A DNA stretch of 19,682 nucleotides, taken from assembly GCA_902462475.1 (NCBI GenBank), contig CABQCB010000005.1, positions 1 to 19,682 of the forward strand, in the 5' to 3' direction. Under the pieces are notes generated by a model. That model had not been told where the DNA came from and searched no databases. It saw only the letters and a list, made by a program, of their open reading frames with translations. Below, piece by piece: positions 1-7,101 of the stretch (the first letter of the stretch is position 1; the number at the start of each line of letters is the position of its first letter). Source of the DNA: an uncultured Oscillibacter sp. (GTDB lineage: Bacteria; Bacillota_A; Clostridia; Oscillospirales; Oscillospiraceae). The position numbers and the translations under genes were made by a program.

Positions 1-96
1 ACATTGTTATGCTAGTTTTTGTACTCCTCTTGACTTTTTATAGCTGGTCTTTCGTCTGCAAATGTCAAATAATGTATAAAAACAAAGCGGTCGATT

Positions 97-124
97 TTTG
101 CAAATATGTAAAATGATTTGCAAA
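97..124. promoter_or_regulatory. Pair of TTTGCAAA palindromes upstream of the first regulator gene
   Basis: Two perfect 8-bp palindromes TTTGCAAA lie at 97-104 and 117-124, with centres exactly 20 bp apart, so they face the same side of the helix. A partial copy (TGCAAAT) lies at 57-63. They sit just upstream of the -35 element of the regulator gene that starts at 198. The position suits an activator or autoregulator site, possibly for that regulator's own Fis-type DNA-binding domain. No partner is known; this is a pattern call only. The rest of 1-133 shows nothing I can identify. Confidence 0.35.
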
Positions 125-133
125 ACTGCGACA

Positions 134-161
134 TTTACATTTAAAGTGTTTTGTATATAAT
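134..161 (+). promoter_or_regulatory. Sigma-70-type promoter of the PrpR_N regulator gene
   Basis: TTTACA at 134-139 and TATAAT at 156-161 are separated by 16 bp, and TG at 152-153 lies a little upstream of the -10. Transcription should start near 168 and give a leader of about 30 nt before the GTG start. A housekeeping promoter is normal for genes of sigma-54-activator-type regulators. Confidence 0.6.
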
Positions 162-197
162 TTTATTGAAAAGCTGAAACAAAAAGAGGGCGAAACT

Positions 198-2054
198 GTG
201 GAGCGGGCATCCTGCAAAATCTGTATTCTCGGATATCACAAGGTATCGGACGTTATCAGAAAAGCGCTGCATCTCATGGGGGAGGAAGCGGGAGAAATCA
301 CCGTGGCGGACTGCAACATCAATAATCTGGCGGAGATCGTCCGCGCCCAGCAGATCGCCGGGTGCGATATCTTCATTGCGGGCTCCGGCAATGCCGCGGA
401 ATTCCGCAGGATCTCCCAGATGCCCATGGTGGAGCTGCGGATCAGCAATCTGGATTATCTGATCGGGCTGCATAAGGCGCTGACCCTGGGCCGGGCGCCG
501 GCTTTTGTCAAGCACAGGCATACCCATGCCATCCCGGCGGAACTGTTTTCTTCCATCGTGGGGCGGGACATTCCCATTTACTCCTATGAGGATTCCTTTG
601 AACTCCAGAAGATCGTGGAGCGGGAGGATGTGGACGTGATCATCGGCGCCGCCTATCCGGTGGAGCTGGCCAATGCCGCGGGAAAAGCGGGCGTGCTGGT
701 CACGCCCAGCATAGAAACCATTCAGGAGACCATCCGGCGGGCCCGCCGCAGCGTGGAAATAAACCGGGAGCGGACAAAGCAGCGGCAGCTTTTCAACGGC
801 GTGGTGGAGCAGTCCGGTGCGGGCATCGTAGTGACGGATGCGTCCGGCCGGATCATCGTGTTCAATTCTGCGGCGGAACAGCTCACCGGCGTCAGCCGCG
901 CCCAGGTGATCGGGCAGCCTGTGGGCCAGGTCCCGCCGCCGCTGGGCGAGATCCCGCCGACGGCCGACCACGGGGCAAACCAGGAGGGGCGCCGGCTGAT
1001 GAACGGGACCATGGTACATTACCGCAGCCGCATGCTTTCCGCGCAGGGAGAGCCCTTTGCCCGGGTCTGTTTTCTGGATATTGACAACCGGCGCGGCGGC
1101 GGGAAGCGTTCTGTCCGGATCGACCGGAAAGGCTGGGACAATCTTGCGGCCGGCGCGCCTGCCATGGAAGCCTGCGTCCAAAGGGCGCGCCAGCTGGCCG
1201 GGGTATCCGGGAATCTGTGTATTCTGGGAGAGAAGGATACGGACCGGGGAGGGGTGGCGGAAGCGCTGTTCCATGCGTCGGCCCGCAGCGGCGCGCCGCT
1301 GATGGAACTGGATGTTTCTCTGATCTCGCCGGAGAGCGCCAGGGCGTATCTGATCGGCCAAGAAGATATCCACGGAGTCACCCGCGGGATCCTGGAACTG
1401 GCCAATGGCGGAGGCGTGATCCTGCGGAATTACCGGCAGGCACCGGCGCAGGTGCAGAACATCATCGAAGCGGTTGCGGCAGGTCAGCGCGTTCTGCGTG
1501 TGAACGGACGGGTGCCCTTTTCTCTGGATGTGCAGTTTATGACCATCGCAACGGCGGAGGATGGAAAGTGGCTTCGCGAAAAATACCACCTGTCCACGTT
1601 CTTGCTGGATGTGCCCCCGCTGCGCTGCCGCCGGGAGGATGTGCCTGCGCTGTTTGTGCAAAAGGCCGCGGAGCGAAAGCAGCTCTCTGTGGCAGGGCAG
1701 CGGCGGCTGCTGACGGACAAGATGCGGCAGATCCTGCAGTCCTACGCCTGGCCGGGAAATTTGGCGGAACTGGAGCGGGCCGTATACCGGTATCTGGCGT
1801 CTTTGGACCAGGCGGCACATCCCACGCCGCGGGCCAAGGGCATCTTGCTGGTACAGGCCATCGGCGAGGAGGAACTGCTGCGCAGCTTTGTGGAGGAGCA
1901 CCCTGTGCTGCATACGCCGCCGGACAGCACCACCCTGGCCCAGTATCAAGAGGCAGTGGAGACGCTCAAAGAGCTTTATTACGTAAGCAACGAGCAGGTG
2001 GCCCGGGCCCTGGAGATCAGCCGTGTGACACTTTGGCGGTATTTGAACGCATAA
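198..2054 (+). CDS. PrpR_N/PAS regulator with degenerate sigma-54-activator AAA+ domain
   Basis: A 618-residue transcription regulator starting at GTG 198, with RBS AGAGGG 7 nt upstream. Residues about 5-185 form a PrpR_N sensor domain (ends in a typical IIGAAYPVELANAAGKAG stretch), about 195-300 a PAS domain (GIVVTDASGRIIVFN), about 312-535 an AAA+ domain of the sigma-54-activator type, and 590-618 a Fis-type helix-turn-helix (VARALEISRVTLWRYL). The AAA+ domain has lost what makes the family work. The Walker A GETGTGK is GEKDTDRGG (344-352), the GAFTGA sigma-54 loop is absent (about 388-396), and the Walker B DE is replaced by RN (410-411). The framework motifs VPPLRCRREDVPAL and YAWPGNLAELERAV survive. 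I infer a ligand-sensing DNA-binding regulator that cannot hydrolyse ATP or remodel sigma-54 holoenzyme. The reading frame is intact, so it is not an obvious pseudogene. No target gene lies beside it in the window; it may act on its own promoter or on genes to the left. Confidence 0.85.
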   Translation: MERASCKICILGYHKVSDVIRKALHLMGEEAGEITVADCNINNLAEIVRAQQIAGCDIFIAGSGNAAEFRRISQMPMVELRISNLDYLIGLHKALTLGRAPAFVKHRHTHAIPAELFSSIVGRDIPIYSYEDSFELQKIVEREDVDVIIGAAYPVELANAAGKAGVLVTPSIETIQETIRRARRSVEINRERTKQRQLFNGVVEQSGAGIVVTDASGRIIVFNSAAEQLTGVSRAQVIGQPVGQVPPPLGEIPPTADHGANQEGRRLMNGTMVHYRSRMLSAQGEPFARVCFLDIDNRRGGGKRSVRIDRKGWDNLAAGAPAMEACVQRARQLAGVSGNLCILGEKDTDRGGVAEALFHASARSGAPLMELDVSLISPESARAYLIGQEDIHGVTRGILELANGGGVILRNYRQAPAQVQNIIEAVAAGQRVLRVNGRVPFSLDVQFMTIATAEDGKWLREKYHLSTFLLDVPPLRCRREDVPALFVQKAAERKQLSVAGQRRLLTDKMRQILQSYAWPGNLAELERAVYRYLASLDQAAHPTPRAKGILLVQAIGEEELLRSFVEEHPVLHTPPDSTTLAQYQEAVETLKELYYVSNEQVARALEISRVTLWRYLNA

Positions 2055-2379
2055 GAGATTTGTGTCTGAATTTAATTGGGGAAATGGACAAGAAGTGCCG
2101 TGATTTGCAAGAGAAATGGCTGCTTTCCAGCGTGTTGAGGGCAGCCGGATCGTTTCACAAACAGGAGATCTCTGGTTCGAGCCCGATAGTTTCCACAAAA
2201 GAAAAGTTCCTGATTTCGTAAGAAATCAGGAACTTTTCTTTTGTGCTGTGACCGCAAATGTTTATGGAAATCAATACACGGATCAATATCGGAATAGAGG
2301 CAAACGGAGGATATGCGCATTGGCAAAAGACCTTCCCATGCGGGGCAAACGACCAGGATCCGACACCATGCCGGCATTC
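2055..2379. other. Intergenic region between convergent genes, no gene found
   Basis: This 325-nt stretch separates two convergent genes. Apart from the hairpin at 2194-2245 it holds no credible reading frame. Bases 2171-2195 (CTGGTTCGAGCCCGATAGTTTCCA) resemble the T-arm and 3' end of a tRNA, but the stems do not pair and no 5' half is present. 2246-2379 shows nothing I recognise. Confidence 0.6.
2194..2245. terminator. 24-bp perfect hairpin, bidirectional terminator
   Basis: Bases 2194-2217 and 2222-2245 are perfect reverse complements with the 4-nt loop GTAA. The outer arms are A-rich on the left and T-rich on the right (CTTTTCTTTTGT), so transcripts from either side end in a U-rich arm. 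Its place between two convergent genes fits termination of both the regulator gene (+) and the HD-domain gene (-). Confidence 0.75.
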
Positions 2380-3723
2380 TCAAATGAATATCTCGAATGC
2401 ATTTTTCCCGATCATAAAGCACTTTGCGCAGGTCCAGTTCTCCAAGCCTTTCGCTTTTTTGTAAAGGGGATCGATGCTTATATTGGGGGAAGCTGAAAAT
2501 CGGATTTTGCGCGTACCTGGTGTATAGTCCACATAAATAGCATTGGCAACTTCCCGGGCAGTTAATCCCTGATATTCTTTCTGTTGGCTGTATATTTTTG
2601 TGGGCTCCAATGTGTCTGTAAGCGCAAGAATATAGAGCAGAGGGTCTTCTTCAAAAGTAATATTTTTGTAGTTCTCTGCCAACAAAACGTCCAGCAAATA
2701 CCTCTCGTACTCTTCCCGCTGATCTTCACTCTGCTTCCAAATGTTATGTGCGGCAATACAGCCGGCGATATGTAGAAATACGGGTAATTGTTCTATGCAG
2801 AAGTGCTTGCCCATGTATGTAAAATTACGGAAAGAAGCGGCGCCAATTTGAAGGGCCGGGCTCTCTTTTAGAGCCGAAAAATATGCGGAGACATAATTTT
2901 TGACCATCCGGTCATAGATCAGAAATCCTCCGGTGATTCCGTGGTCAATTTTTCCCCAGACATTGATGCAATAATTAAAATATCGGATGGTGTCCGCACT
3001 GGTATATCTGTGTCGGCGAATCTCTGTGCCTGTGTTGAATCGGAGTCCAGGATTTTTGAACATCGTCCAGGGCTGCTTTATCAGCCTGCACAGGCAGTGC
3101 GCATTCTTCCTGACGGCACAGCAGTTCTTACGGCCGCAATAGCGGCATGAAGGCTGCCAGGAGGGCGAAAACAAAGAAGCATTGATTCCCAGCTGATGTT
3201 TTACTCGTCCGAATTCTGCATATTCAAAACGCCGCCCGGCTTTACTCCGCCGCGGATCGTTTGAGGTTGGGATGGGGGCCCGGGCAGGTGCCTGAAGCAG
3301 GGCATGCGCTCTTTCCGTAATGCAATATCCATAGTCGTGATACAAGAACGTCAAAAACCACAAGTAGGAAAATGGGAGCCAGAGAGGCGCCCGAAGCCCA
3401 AGGGATGTGTCGCCGGTCAAACAATTTTCAATTAACAATCCCAGGAAAAAGCCTGAAACGGTGTGTGTTGCGCGGTCGTCCGGCAATGTGACATCATTAT
3501 TTTCAAAAGCAGGGATCTGGAAGAGGTCACATTTTTTCCCGCAATGACAGGAGCAACAGAAGAATTCGTTTGCCTTCATAGGGTCGAGCACCAAAGGAAG
3601 CCCCTTTGCCCCGGCTTCAAAATATTGTCGGATAAATTCACGGGATTCCGCAGGCGAAATAACGTTTTTGGCTGCAATATAGGTTCCATAATAGTCCCAA
3701 TTGATCCCGGTTCGATCTTCCAT
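2380..3723 (-). CDS. Cysteine-rich HD-domain (putative metal phosphohydrolase) protein
   Basis: A 447-residue protein if it starts at ATG 3723. The frame stays open to a TTG at 3780 (466 residues); neither start has a clear RBS, so the start is uncertain. The order of metal-ligand motifs matches the HD superfamily: HD at 129-130 (FLYHDYGY), DHG at 260-262, AAHN at 325-327, and a closing D370 (LALTDTLEP). HD proteins are usually nucleotide or cyclic-nucleotide phosphohydrolases; the substrate cannot be read from sequence. Two cysteine clusters are unusual: CCSCHCGKKC (56-65), and seven Cys in 193-212, inserted between the HD and DHG motifs, which may bind zinc or a cluster. No membrane segment or signal peptide is clear. 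The gene stands alone, is more A+T-rich than its neighbours, and diverges from the LacI-type gene. The HD assignment rests on motif order, so it is moderate. Confidence 0.65.
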   Translation of the reverse strand: MEDRTGINWDYYGTYIAAKNVISPAESREFIRQYFEAGAKGLPLVLDPMKANEFFCCSCHCGKKCDLFQIPAFENNDVTLPDDRATHTVSGFFLGLLIENCLTGDTSLGLRAPLWLPFSYLWFLTFLYHDYGYCITERAHALLQAPARAPIPTSNDPRRSKAGRRFEYAEFGRVKHQLGINASLFSPSWQPSCRYCGRKNCCAVRKNAHCLCRLIKQPWTMFKNPGLRFNTGTEIRRHRYTSADTIRYFNYCINVWGKIDHGITGGFLIYDRMVKNYVSAYFSALKESPALQIGAASFRNFTYMGKHFCIEQLPVFLHIAGCIAAHNIWKQSEDQREEYERYLLDVLLAENYKNITFEEDPLLYILALTDTLEPTKIYSQQKEYQGLTAREVANAIYVDYTPGTRKIRFSASPNISIDPLYKKAKGLENWTCAKCFMIGKNAFEIFI

Positions 3724-3816
3724 GGTGTCATTTATAAACGTTGAGTACTGCACACAATGCCCCCCAAATATGTCATGCAAAGGTCATAAAAAACGAGTCT
3801 GCATACTTATGGGGCT

Positions 3817-3845
3817 ATTATAACGGATTTGGACGAAAATGTGTA
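3817..3845 (-). promoter_or_regulatory. Promoter of the HD-domain gene
   Basis: On the minus strand, TACACA (3845-3840) and TATAAT (3822-3817) are 17 bp apart. Transcription would start near 3810. The -35 element overlaps the left arm of the inverted repeat at 3843-3888, so a protein bound there could block it. Confidence 0.5.
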
Positions 3846-3888
3846 CCCATGGCTGCGCCGTCCGCAGGACCAGTGCAGCCATGGGTAC
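3843..3888. repeat. 14-bp perfect inverted repeat in the divergent promoter region
   Basis: GTACCCATGGCTGC (3843-3856) and its exact complement GCAGCCATGGGTAC (3875-3888) flank an 18-nt spacer. A second palindrome, GTACGATCGTAC (3885-3896), overlaps the right arm. It lies between the -35 of the HD gene and the LacI-type gene's promoter. There is no U-tract, so an operator or an insulating hairpin is likelier than a terminator. Confidence 0.6.
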
Positions 3889-3966
3889 GATCGTACGAAC
3901 GGACTTTTTGAAATGACCGCTGTATTCAGCAAAAAGTTTTGTGATGCTTTGATTGATGACATCAGG

Positions 3967-3994
3967 TTGACATTATGTGTTTTTACTATATAAT
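3967..3994 (+). promoter_or_regulatory. Consensus sigma-70 promoter of the LacI-type gene
   Basis: TTGACA at 3967-3972 and TATAAT at 3989-3994 both match consensus, with a 16-bp spacer. The palindromic operator begins 4 nt downstream of the -10, over the expected start of transcription, which is the classic layout for autorepression. Confidence 0.85.
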
Positions 3995-3997
3995 AGT

Positions 3998-4017
3998 AAA
4001 TGACGCCGCTGTCATTT
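3998..4017. promoter_or_regulatory. LacI-type operator O1 (autoregulatory)
   Basis: AAATGACGCCGCTGTCATTT is a near-perfect palindrome centred on CG, as LacI-family operators usually are. It matches the two operators at 6946 and 7019 except near the centre. It covers the predicted transcription start of the LacI-type gene and ends 20 nt before its ATG. Confidence 0.8.
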
Positions 4018-4037
4018 ACCGGAAAGGGAGATATATT

Positions 4038-5111
4038 ATGAAAAAAGAGCCCGATGATTTTTCTTCTGAGCGTATGGTTCAGACAGGACACCCGCCCACA
4101 TCCCGCGATGTTGCTTTGCGGGCCGGAGTATCTCAGTCCTCCGTTTGCAGAGTGTTTGACAGCAAATGGAGTGACCGGATCAGCCCCGCGCTTCGTGAGC
4201 GTGTATTGTCTGCGGCAAAGGAATTAGGATATAGTCCCAACGCTCTTGCCCGCAGCCTTACGGCAAACCGTTCGGGGATCATTGGCGTGGTCGTTTCCGA
4301 AGACTTCAATGAGTTTTATTATGATCTTCTTCGGAGGATTACAAATGAGCTGCAGCAAATGGATATGCGCGTCATGATTTTCAATGCGGCGCCTTATCGT
4401 GAAATAAAGCAGGTCTTTCAAAAGCTCGTGGAATACCGGGTGGATGGGATCATTGCAACTGCCGCGGCCATTTCCAATATTGCGGAGCCGTTTCACCTTG
4501 ACAGGGCTACACCGTTGGTACTGGTGAATATCTATTCCACGGAGCCGTTTTGCGATAGTGTCATTACGGATAACTATGCCGGCTCCAATCACATGGCGCA
4601 ATACTTATATGGATGCGGCTGCCGGAATTTTGTCTATGTATCTGCGGAAAAGAGCCGGTATTTTGACGTGCCGGATCGTAAGCGAGGCTTTTTTGACTAT
4701 ATCCGCCTGAAAAAGGATGCTTCGATTCGCCATATCGCGGGAGATTACAGCTACCGCTCCGGTCAGGAGATCGCCCGAGAGCTGTTTTTGGAGCCCGGAC
4801 GCCCGGATTGCGTGTTTTGCAGCGGATCCAGAATGGCGTACGGGATCATGGATGTGGCGCGTTTCGAATTCGGAATAAAAATTCCGGAACAGCTCTCCAT
4901 TGCGGCGTACGATGATATGGACGCATCGACGCTTGCATCCTACCAATTGACGGCTGTTCAACAGCAGTCCGATCTGCTGGCACACACGGCGGTCCAATTA
5001 TTGCAAAAGGCGATTGGAGGCACAGCATCTCCCAATGTGGAGACCGTGTATGTTCCCCCGACCCTGGTTATGCGCGGAAGTGTGCGGGAGTCCGCCGCGC
5101 TGGACTCCTGA
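4038..5111 (+). CDS. LacI-family transcriptional repressor
   Basis: A 357-residue LacI/GalR-type regulator. ATG 4038 is preceded by AAAGGGAG with 7 nt spacing; an upstream in-frame start at 3975 would lie before the predicted transcription start and is rejected. Residues about 20-73 are the LacI helix-turn-helix and hinge (TSRDVALRAGVSQSSVCRVF, then NALARSLTANRSGIIGVVV). The rest is a periplasmic-binding-protein-like sensor domain with the typical DNYAGS, GYxF-like and AAYDDMD stretches. Unusually it has a short N-terminal extension of about 19 residues before the HTH. It is followed after 89 nt by a symporter gene without a visible terminator between, so the two are probably co-transcribed. 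The three shared palindromes mark it as the regulator of itself, the symporter and the SnoaL-MFS pair. The effector is unknown. Confidence 0.93.
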   Translation: MKKEPDDFSSERMVQTGHPPTSRDVALRAGVSQSSVCRVFDSKWSDRISPALRERVLSAAKELGYSPNALARSLTANRSGIIGVVVSEDFNEFYYDLLRRITNELQQMDMRVMIFNAAPYREIKQVFQKLVEYRVDGIIATAAAISNIAEPFHLDRATPLVLVNIYSTEPFCDSVITDNYAGSNHMAQYLYGCGCRNFVYVSAEKSRYFDVPDRKRGFFDYIRLKKDASIRHIAGDYSYRSGQEIARELFLEPGRPDCVFCSGSRMAYGIMDVARFEFGIKIPEQLSIAAYDDMDASTLASYQLTAVQQQSDLLAHTAVQLLQKAIGGTASPNVETVYVPPTLVMRGSVRESAALDS

Positions 5112-5200
5112 GCTTTCCCGTTTTCCCAATTTTAGAGGGCTCTTCCTTGAGACGAGGCTATAAGCATGGATGTGTCTGAATTTATGAATGGAGTGAGAAG

Positions 5201-6790
5201 ATGGCGTCGCTGGACATTTTGATTGTTGTTGTATATATGATCGCCATGATGGTCATGGGCTTTGTGCTGGGCAGGGAAAACAAAACCAGTGAGGATTATT
5301 TTTTGGCTGGCCGGTCAATGTCCTGGTTCCCCGTGGCACTCTCTGTTGCTGCGACCATGATCAGTGCCAACAGCTTTATTGGCGGCCCCGGCTGGGCTTA
5401 TACGGATGGAATTGAGCCGTTTATGCAGAATATCACGGTACCGCTGGCGTGTTTTTTTGCGGTAACCATTACCGTTCCCGTGTTCTACCATCTGCGGGTC
5501 TCCTCCGTTTATGAGTATATGGAACTGCGGCTGGGAAGCTGGAGCAGAAACCTGGCCGTGGCCCAGTTTTTTATCAACTCCCTGATCCAGGTCTCTTCCA
5601 TGGTGTTTGTTCCCGCGTTGATCATCCAAACGATCACTGGGTGGGAGCTGCACATTGTTGTGCCGGTCATCGTTCTTTGCGCCATCACGTATACCATCAC
5701 GGGAGGAATCAAGGCAGTCATTTGGACGGATGCCATTCAGATGATCGTTTTGTGGACCGGCATACTTGTGATTTTATTTACCGCCGTAGACAGCACCGGA
5801 CTGGGCTGGAGTGCCACCCTGGCCCAGGCCGCGGAAGCGGGCAAATTTGATGCCTTTGATTTTTCTCCTACGCTGACCAACACGAACGCCTTTTTGTGCT
5901 CCTGCTTCGGCATCTTTATGTGGACACGGTATTTTTGCTTTGATCAAGCCCAGATGCAGCGGATCCTGACTTCAAAATCCATGAGAGGGATCAAGCGTTC
6001 TTTTGTAACCAGCTCCGTTCTCATGAACCTCATGTATTTTCTCATGCTGTTTGTAGGAACGATCTTCTTTGTGACATATGGGGGAAGACCGTTTTCTACG
6101 GCCAATGAAATTATGATCGATTTTATCCTCAATCACCTCCCCGTAGGGATTGTGGGATTGATCATTGCGGCTGTATTTGCCGCGGCAATGTCCTCGATCG
6201 ACTCCCTGTTCAATTCCATGACTACGGTATTTACCACGGATATCTATGAGCGTTATTGGAAAAAGGACAACCGGGAAGTTACATTAAAGCAAACCATGTT
6301 CCTCTCATTGATCCTGGGCGTTATCATTGTTTTCATCGTCTTGCTGGGCTTCGGCAATACCATTACCTCTGTTCTGGATGTGGTGGGAAGTTATATCTCC
6401 TTCTTTGCCGGACCTTCTTTGGGTGCCTTTTTGCTGGCAATGTTTACTACCAGAGCAAACGACAAAGGGACCGCCGGCGGCTTTCTGGTGGGATTTGTTT
6501 TTGGATATCTGATTGCCGAAAGATTTCAAACCAGTTGGCTGGTGAACCCTGCGATCGGAGCCTCCATTACGTTTTTGGTGGGGTACTTGCTGAGCTGCGT
6601 CATAAAAAGCGACAAACCAGGAGATGAGATCCGATGCTACACGGCTAAGGGTCTTCGCGAGAAAATCATCGCAGATTCCGGCAGTACGGAAGACGGTGTG
6701 TCTGTGCTCCCGTTTTCTATGGATAAATACAGCTGGGCGCTGCTTTTGATTTTCTTGCTGCAATATGTGCTTTTGTTTTTGATTCGCTGA
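5201..6790 (+). CDS. Sodium:solute symporter (SSS family)
   Basis: A 529-residue integral membrane protein with about 13 hydrophobic segments, a normal length for the family. It shows the family's N-terminal SEDYFLAGRSMSW motif (30-42) and the SSF signature-like GGIKAVIWTDAIQ (168-180). It is expected to import an organic solute with Na+. ATG 5201 follows GGAGTGAG at the right distance. It lies behind the LacI-type gene and ahead of a hairpin terminator, so it likely belongs to that repressor's regulon. The substrate (sugar, carboxylate or other) cannot be assigned. Confidence 0.9.
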   Translation: MASLDILIVVVYMIAMMVMGFVLGRENKTSEDYFLAGRSMSWFPVALSVAATMISANSFIGGPGWAYTDGIEPFMQNITVPLACFFAVTITVPVFYHLRVSSVYEYMELRLGSWSRNLAVAQFFINSLIQVSSMVFVPALIIQTITGWELHIVVPVIVLCAITYTITGGIKAVIWTDAIQMIVLWTGILVILFTAVDSTGLGWSATLAQAAEAGKFDAFDFSPTLTNTNAFLCSCFGIFMWTRYFCFDQAQMQRILTSKSMRGIKRSFVTSSVLMNLMYFLMLFVGTIFFVTYGGRPFSTANEIMIDFILNHLPVGIVGLIIAAVFAAAMSSIDSLFNSMTTVFTTDIYERYWKKDNREVTLKQTMFLSLILGVIIVFIVLLGFGNTITSVLDVVGSYISFFAGPSLGAFLLAMFTTRANDKGTAGGFLVGFVFGYLIAERFQTSWLVNPAIGASITFLVGYLLSCVIKSDKPGDEIRCYTAKGLREKIIADSGSTEDGVSVLPFSMDKYSWALLLIFLLQYVLLFLIR

Positions 6791-6809
6791 AGGACGTGCC
6801 TTGTGTTTG

Positions 6810-6843
6810 AGCGGGAAGCCGGAGAACCCTCCGGCTTCCCGCT
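6810..6843 (+). terminator. Hairpin terminator after the symporter gene
   Basis: A 15-bp G+C-rich stem (6810-6824 with 6829-6843) and an AACC loop, starting 19 nt after the stop codon. The following U-tract is weak (GTTGTAATATTT), so termination may be incomplete. Confidence 0.65.
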
Positions 6844-6908
6844 GTTGTAATATTTGATATATTTAGAGCGCTATAATTGGGGAATATGTAGGATTTGGGC
6901 AATGGGTA

Positions 6909-6936
6909 TTGACGAAATCAAAAAACGTGATATAGT
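6909..6936 (+). promoter_or_regulatory. Promoter of the SnoaL-MFS operon
   Basis: TTGACG (6909-6914) and TATAGT (6931-6936), spacer 16 bp, the same geometry as the LacI-type gene's promoter. The first operator starts 9 nt downstream of the -10, over the transcription start. The leader to the ATG at 7102 is about 155 nt. Confidence 0.75.
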
Positions 6937-6945
6937 GCTAACTGT

Positions 6946-6965
6946 AAATGACACCGGCGTCATTT
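6946..6965. promoter_or_regulatory. LacI-type operator O2
   Basis: AAATGACACCGGCGTCATTT, a palindrome broken at one pair only, with a central CCGG. It is the exact reverse complement of the operator at 7019-7038. Binding here would cover the start of transcription. Confidence 0.85.
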
Positions 6966-7018
6966 CCGGTTTCCCCTCTTTTTTGTGTCCACTTGTTGTG
7001 GGCATTTTCAAACGCCAA

Positions 7019-7038
7019 AAATGACGCCGGTGTCATTT
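7019..7038. promoter_or_regulatory. LacI-type operator O3
   Basis: AAATGACGCCGGTGTCATTT, the exact reverse complement of O2. The two sites are 73 bp apart, close to seven helical turns, which is the spacing expected for a repression loop formed by a tetrameric LacI-type protein or for cooperative binding. It lies inside the untranslated leader. Confidence 0.85.
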
Positions 7039-7101
7039 CCCGAACCGCATTGCTTAACAAACCAGACCATGAGGAAAATTTCATTATTTATGGAGGCCGC
7101 T

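Noticed and set aside
2120..2195. Possible tRNA gene ending in TTTCCA
   Set aside because: The T-stem does not pair and no complementary acceptor or anticodon arm is found upstream.
141..2198. A 685-codon open frame on the minus strand
   Set aside because: Antisense to the first regulator, whose domains and RBS are clear; the reverse translation is Arg/Pro/His/Gln-rich without motifs.
3724..3733. GGTGTCATTT, an exact half of the LacI-type operator, just before the HD gene start
   Set aside because: The other half does not match at all, and a single 10-bp half-site in 20 kb is not strong evidence of binding.
3911..3927. AAATGACCGCTGTATTC, resembling a shortened LacI-type operator
   Set aside because: Two central bases are missing and the right arm differs, so the symmetry needed for a dimer is lost.
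3975..4037. Upstream extension of the LacI-type protein
   Set aside because: It would begin inside the promoter spacer, before the predicted transcription start; ATG 4038 has a good RBS.
6985..7101. Upstream extension of the SnoaL-like protein
   Set aside because: It would run across operator O3 with no RBS; ATG 7102 has GGAGG at the right distance.
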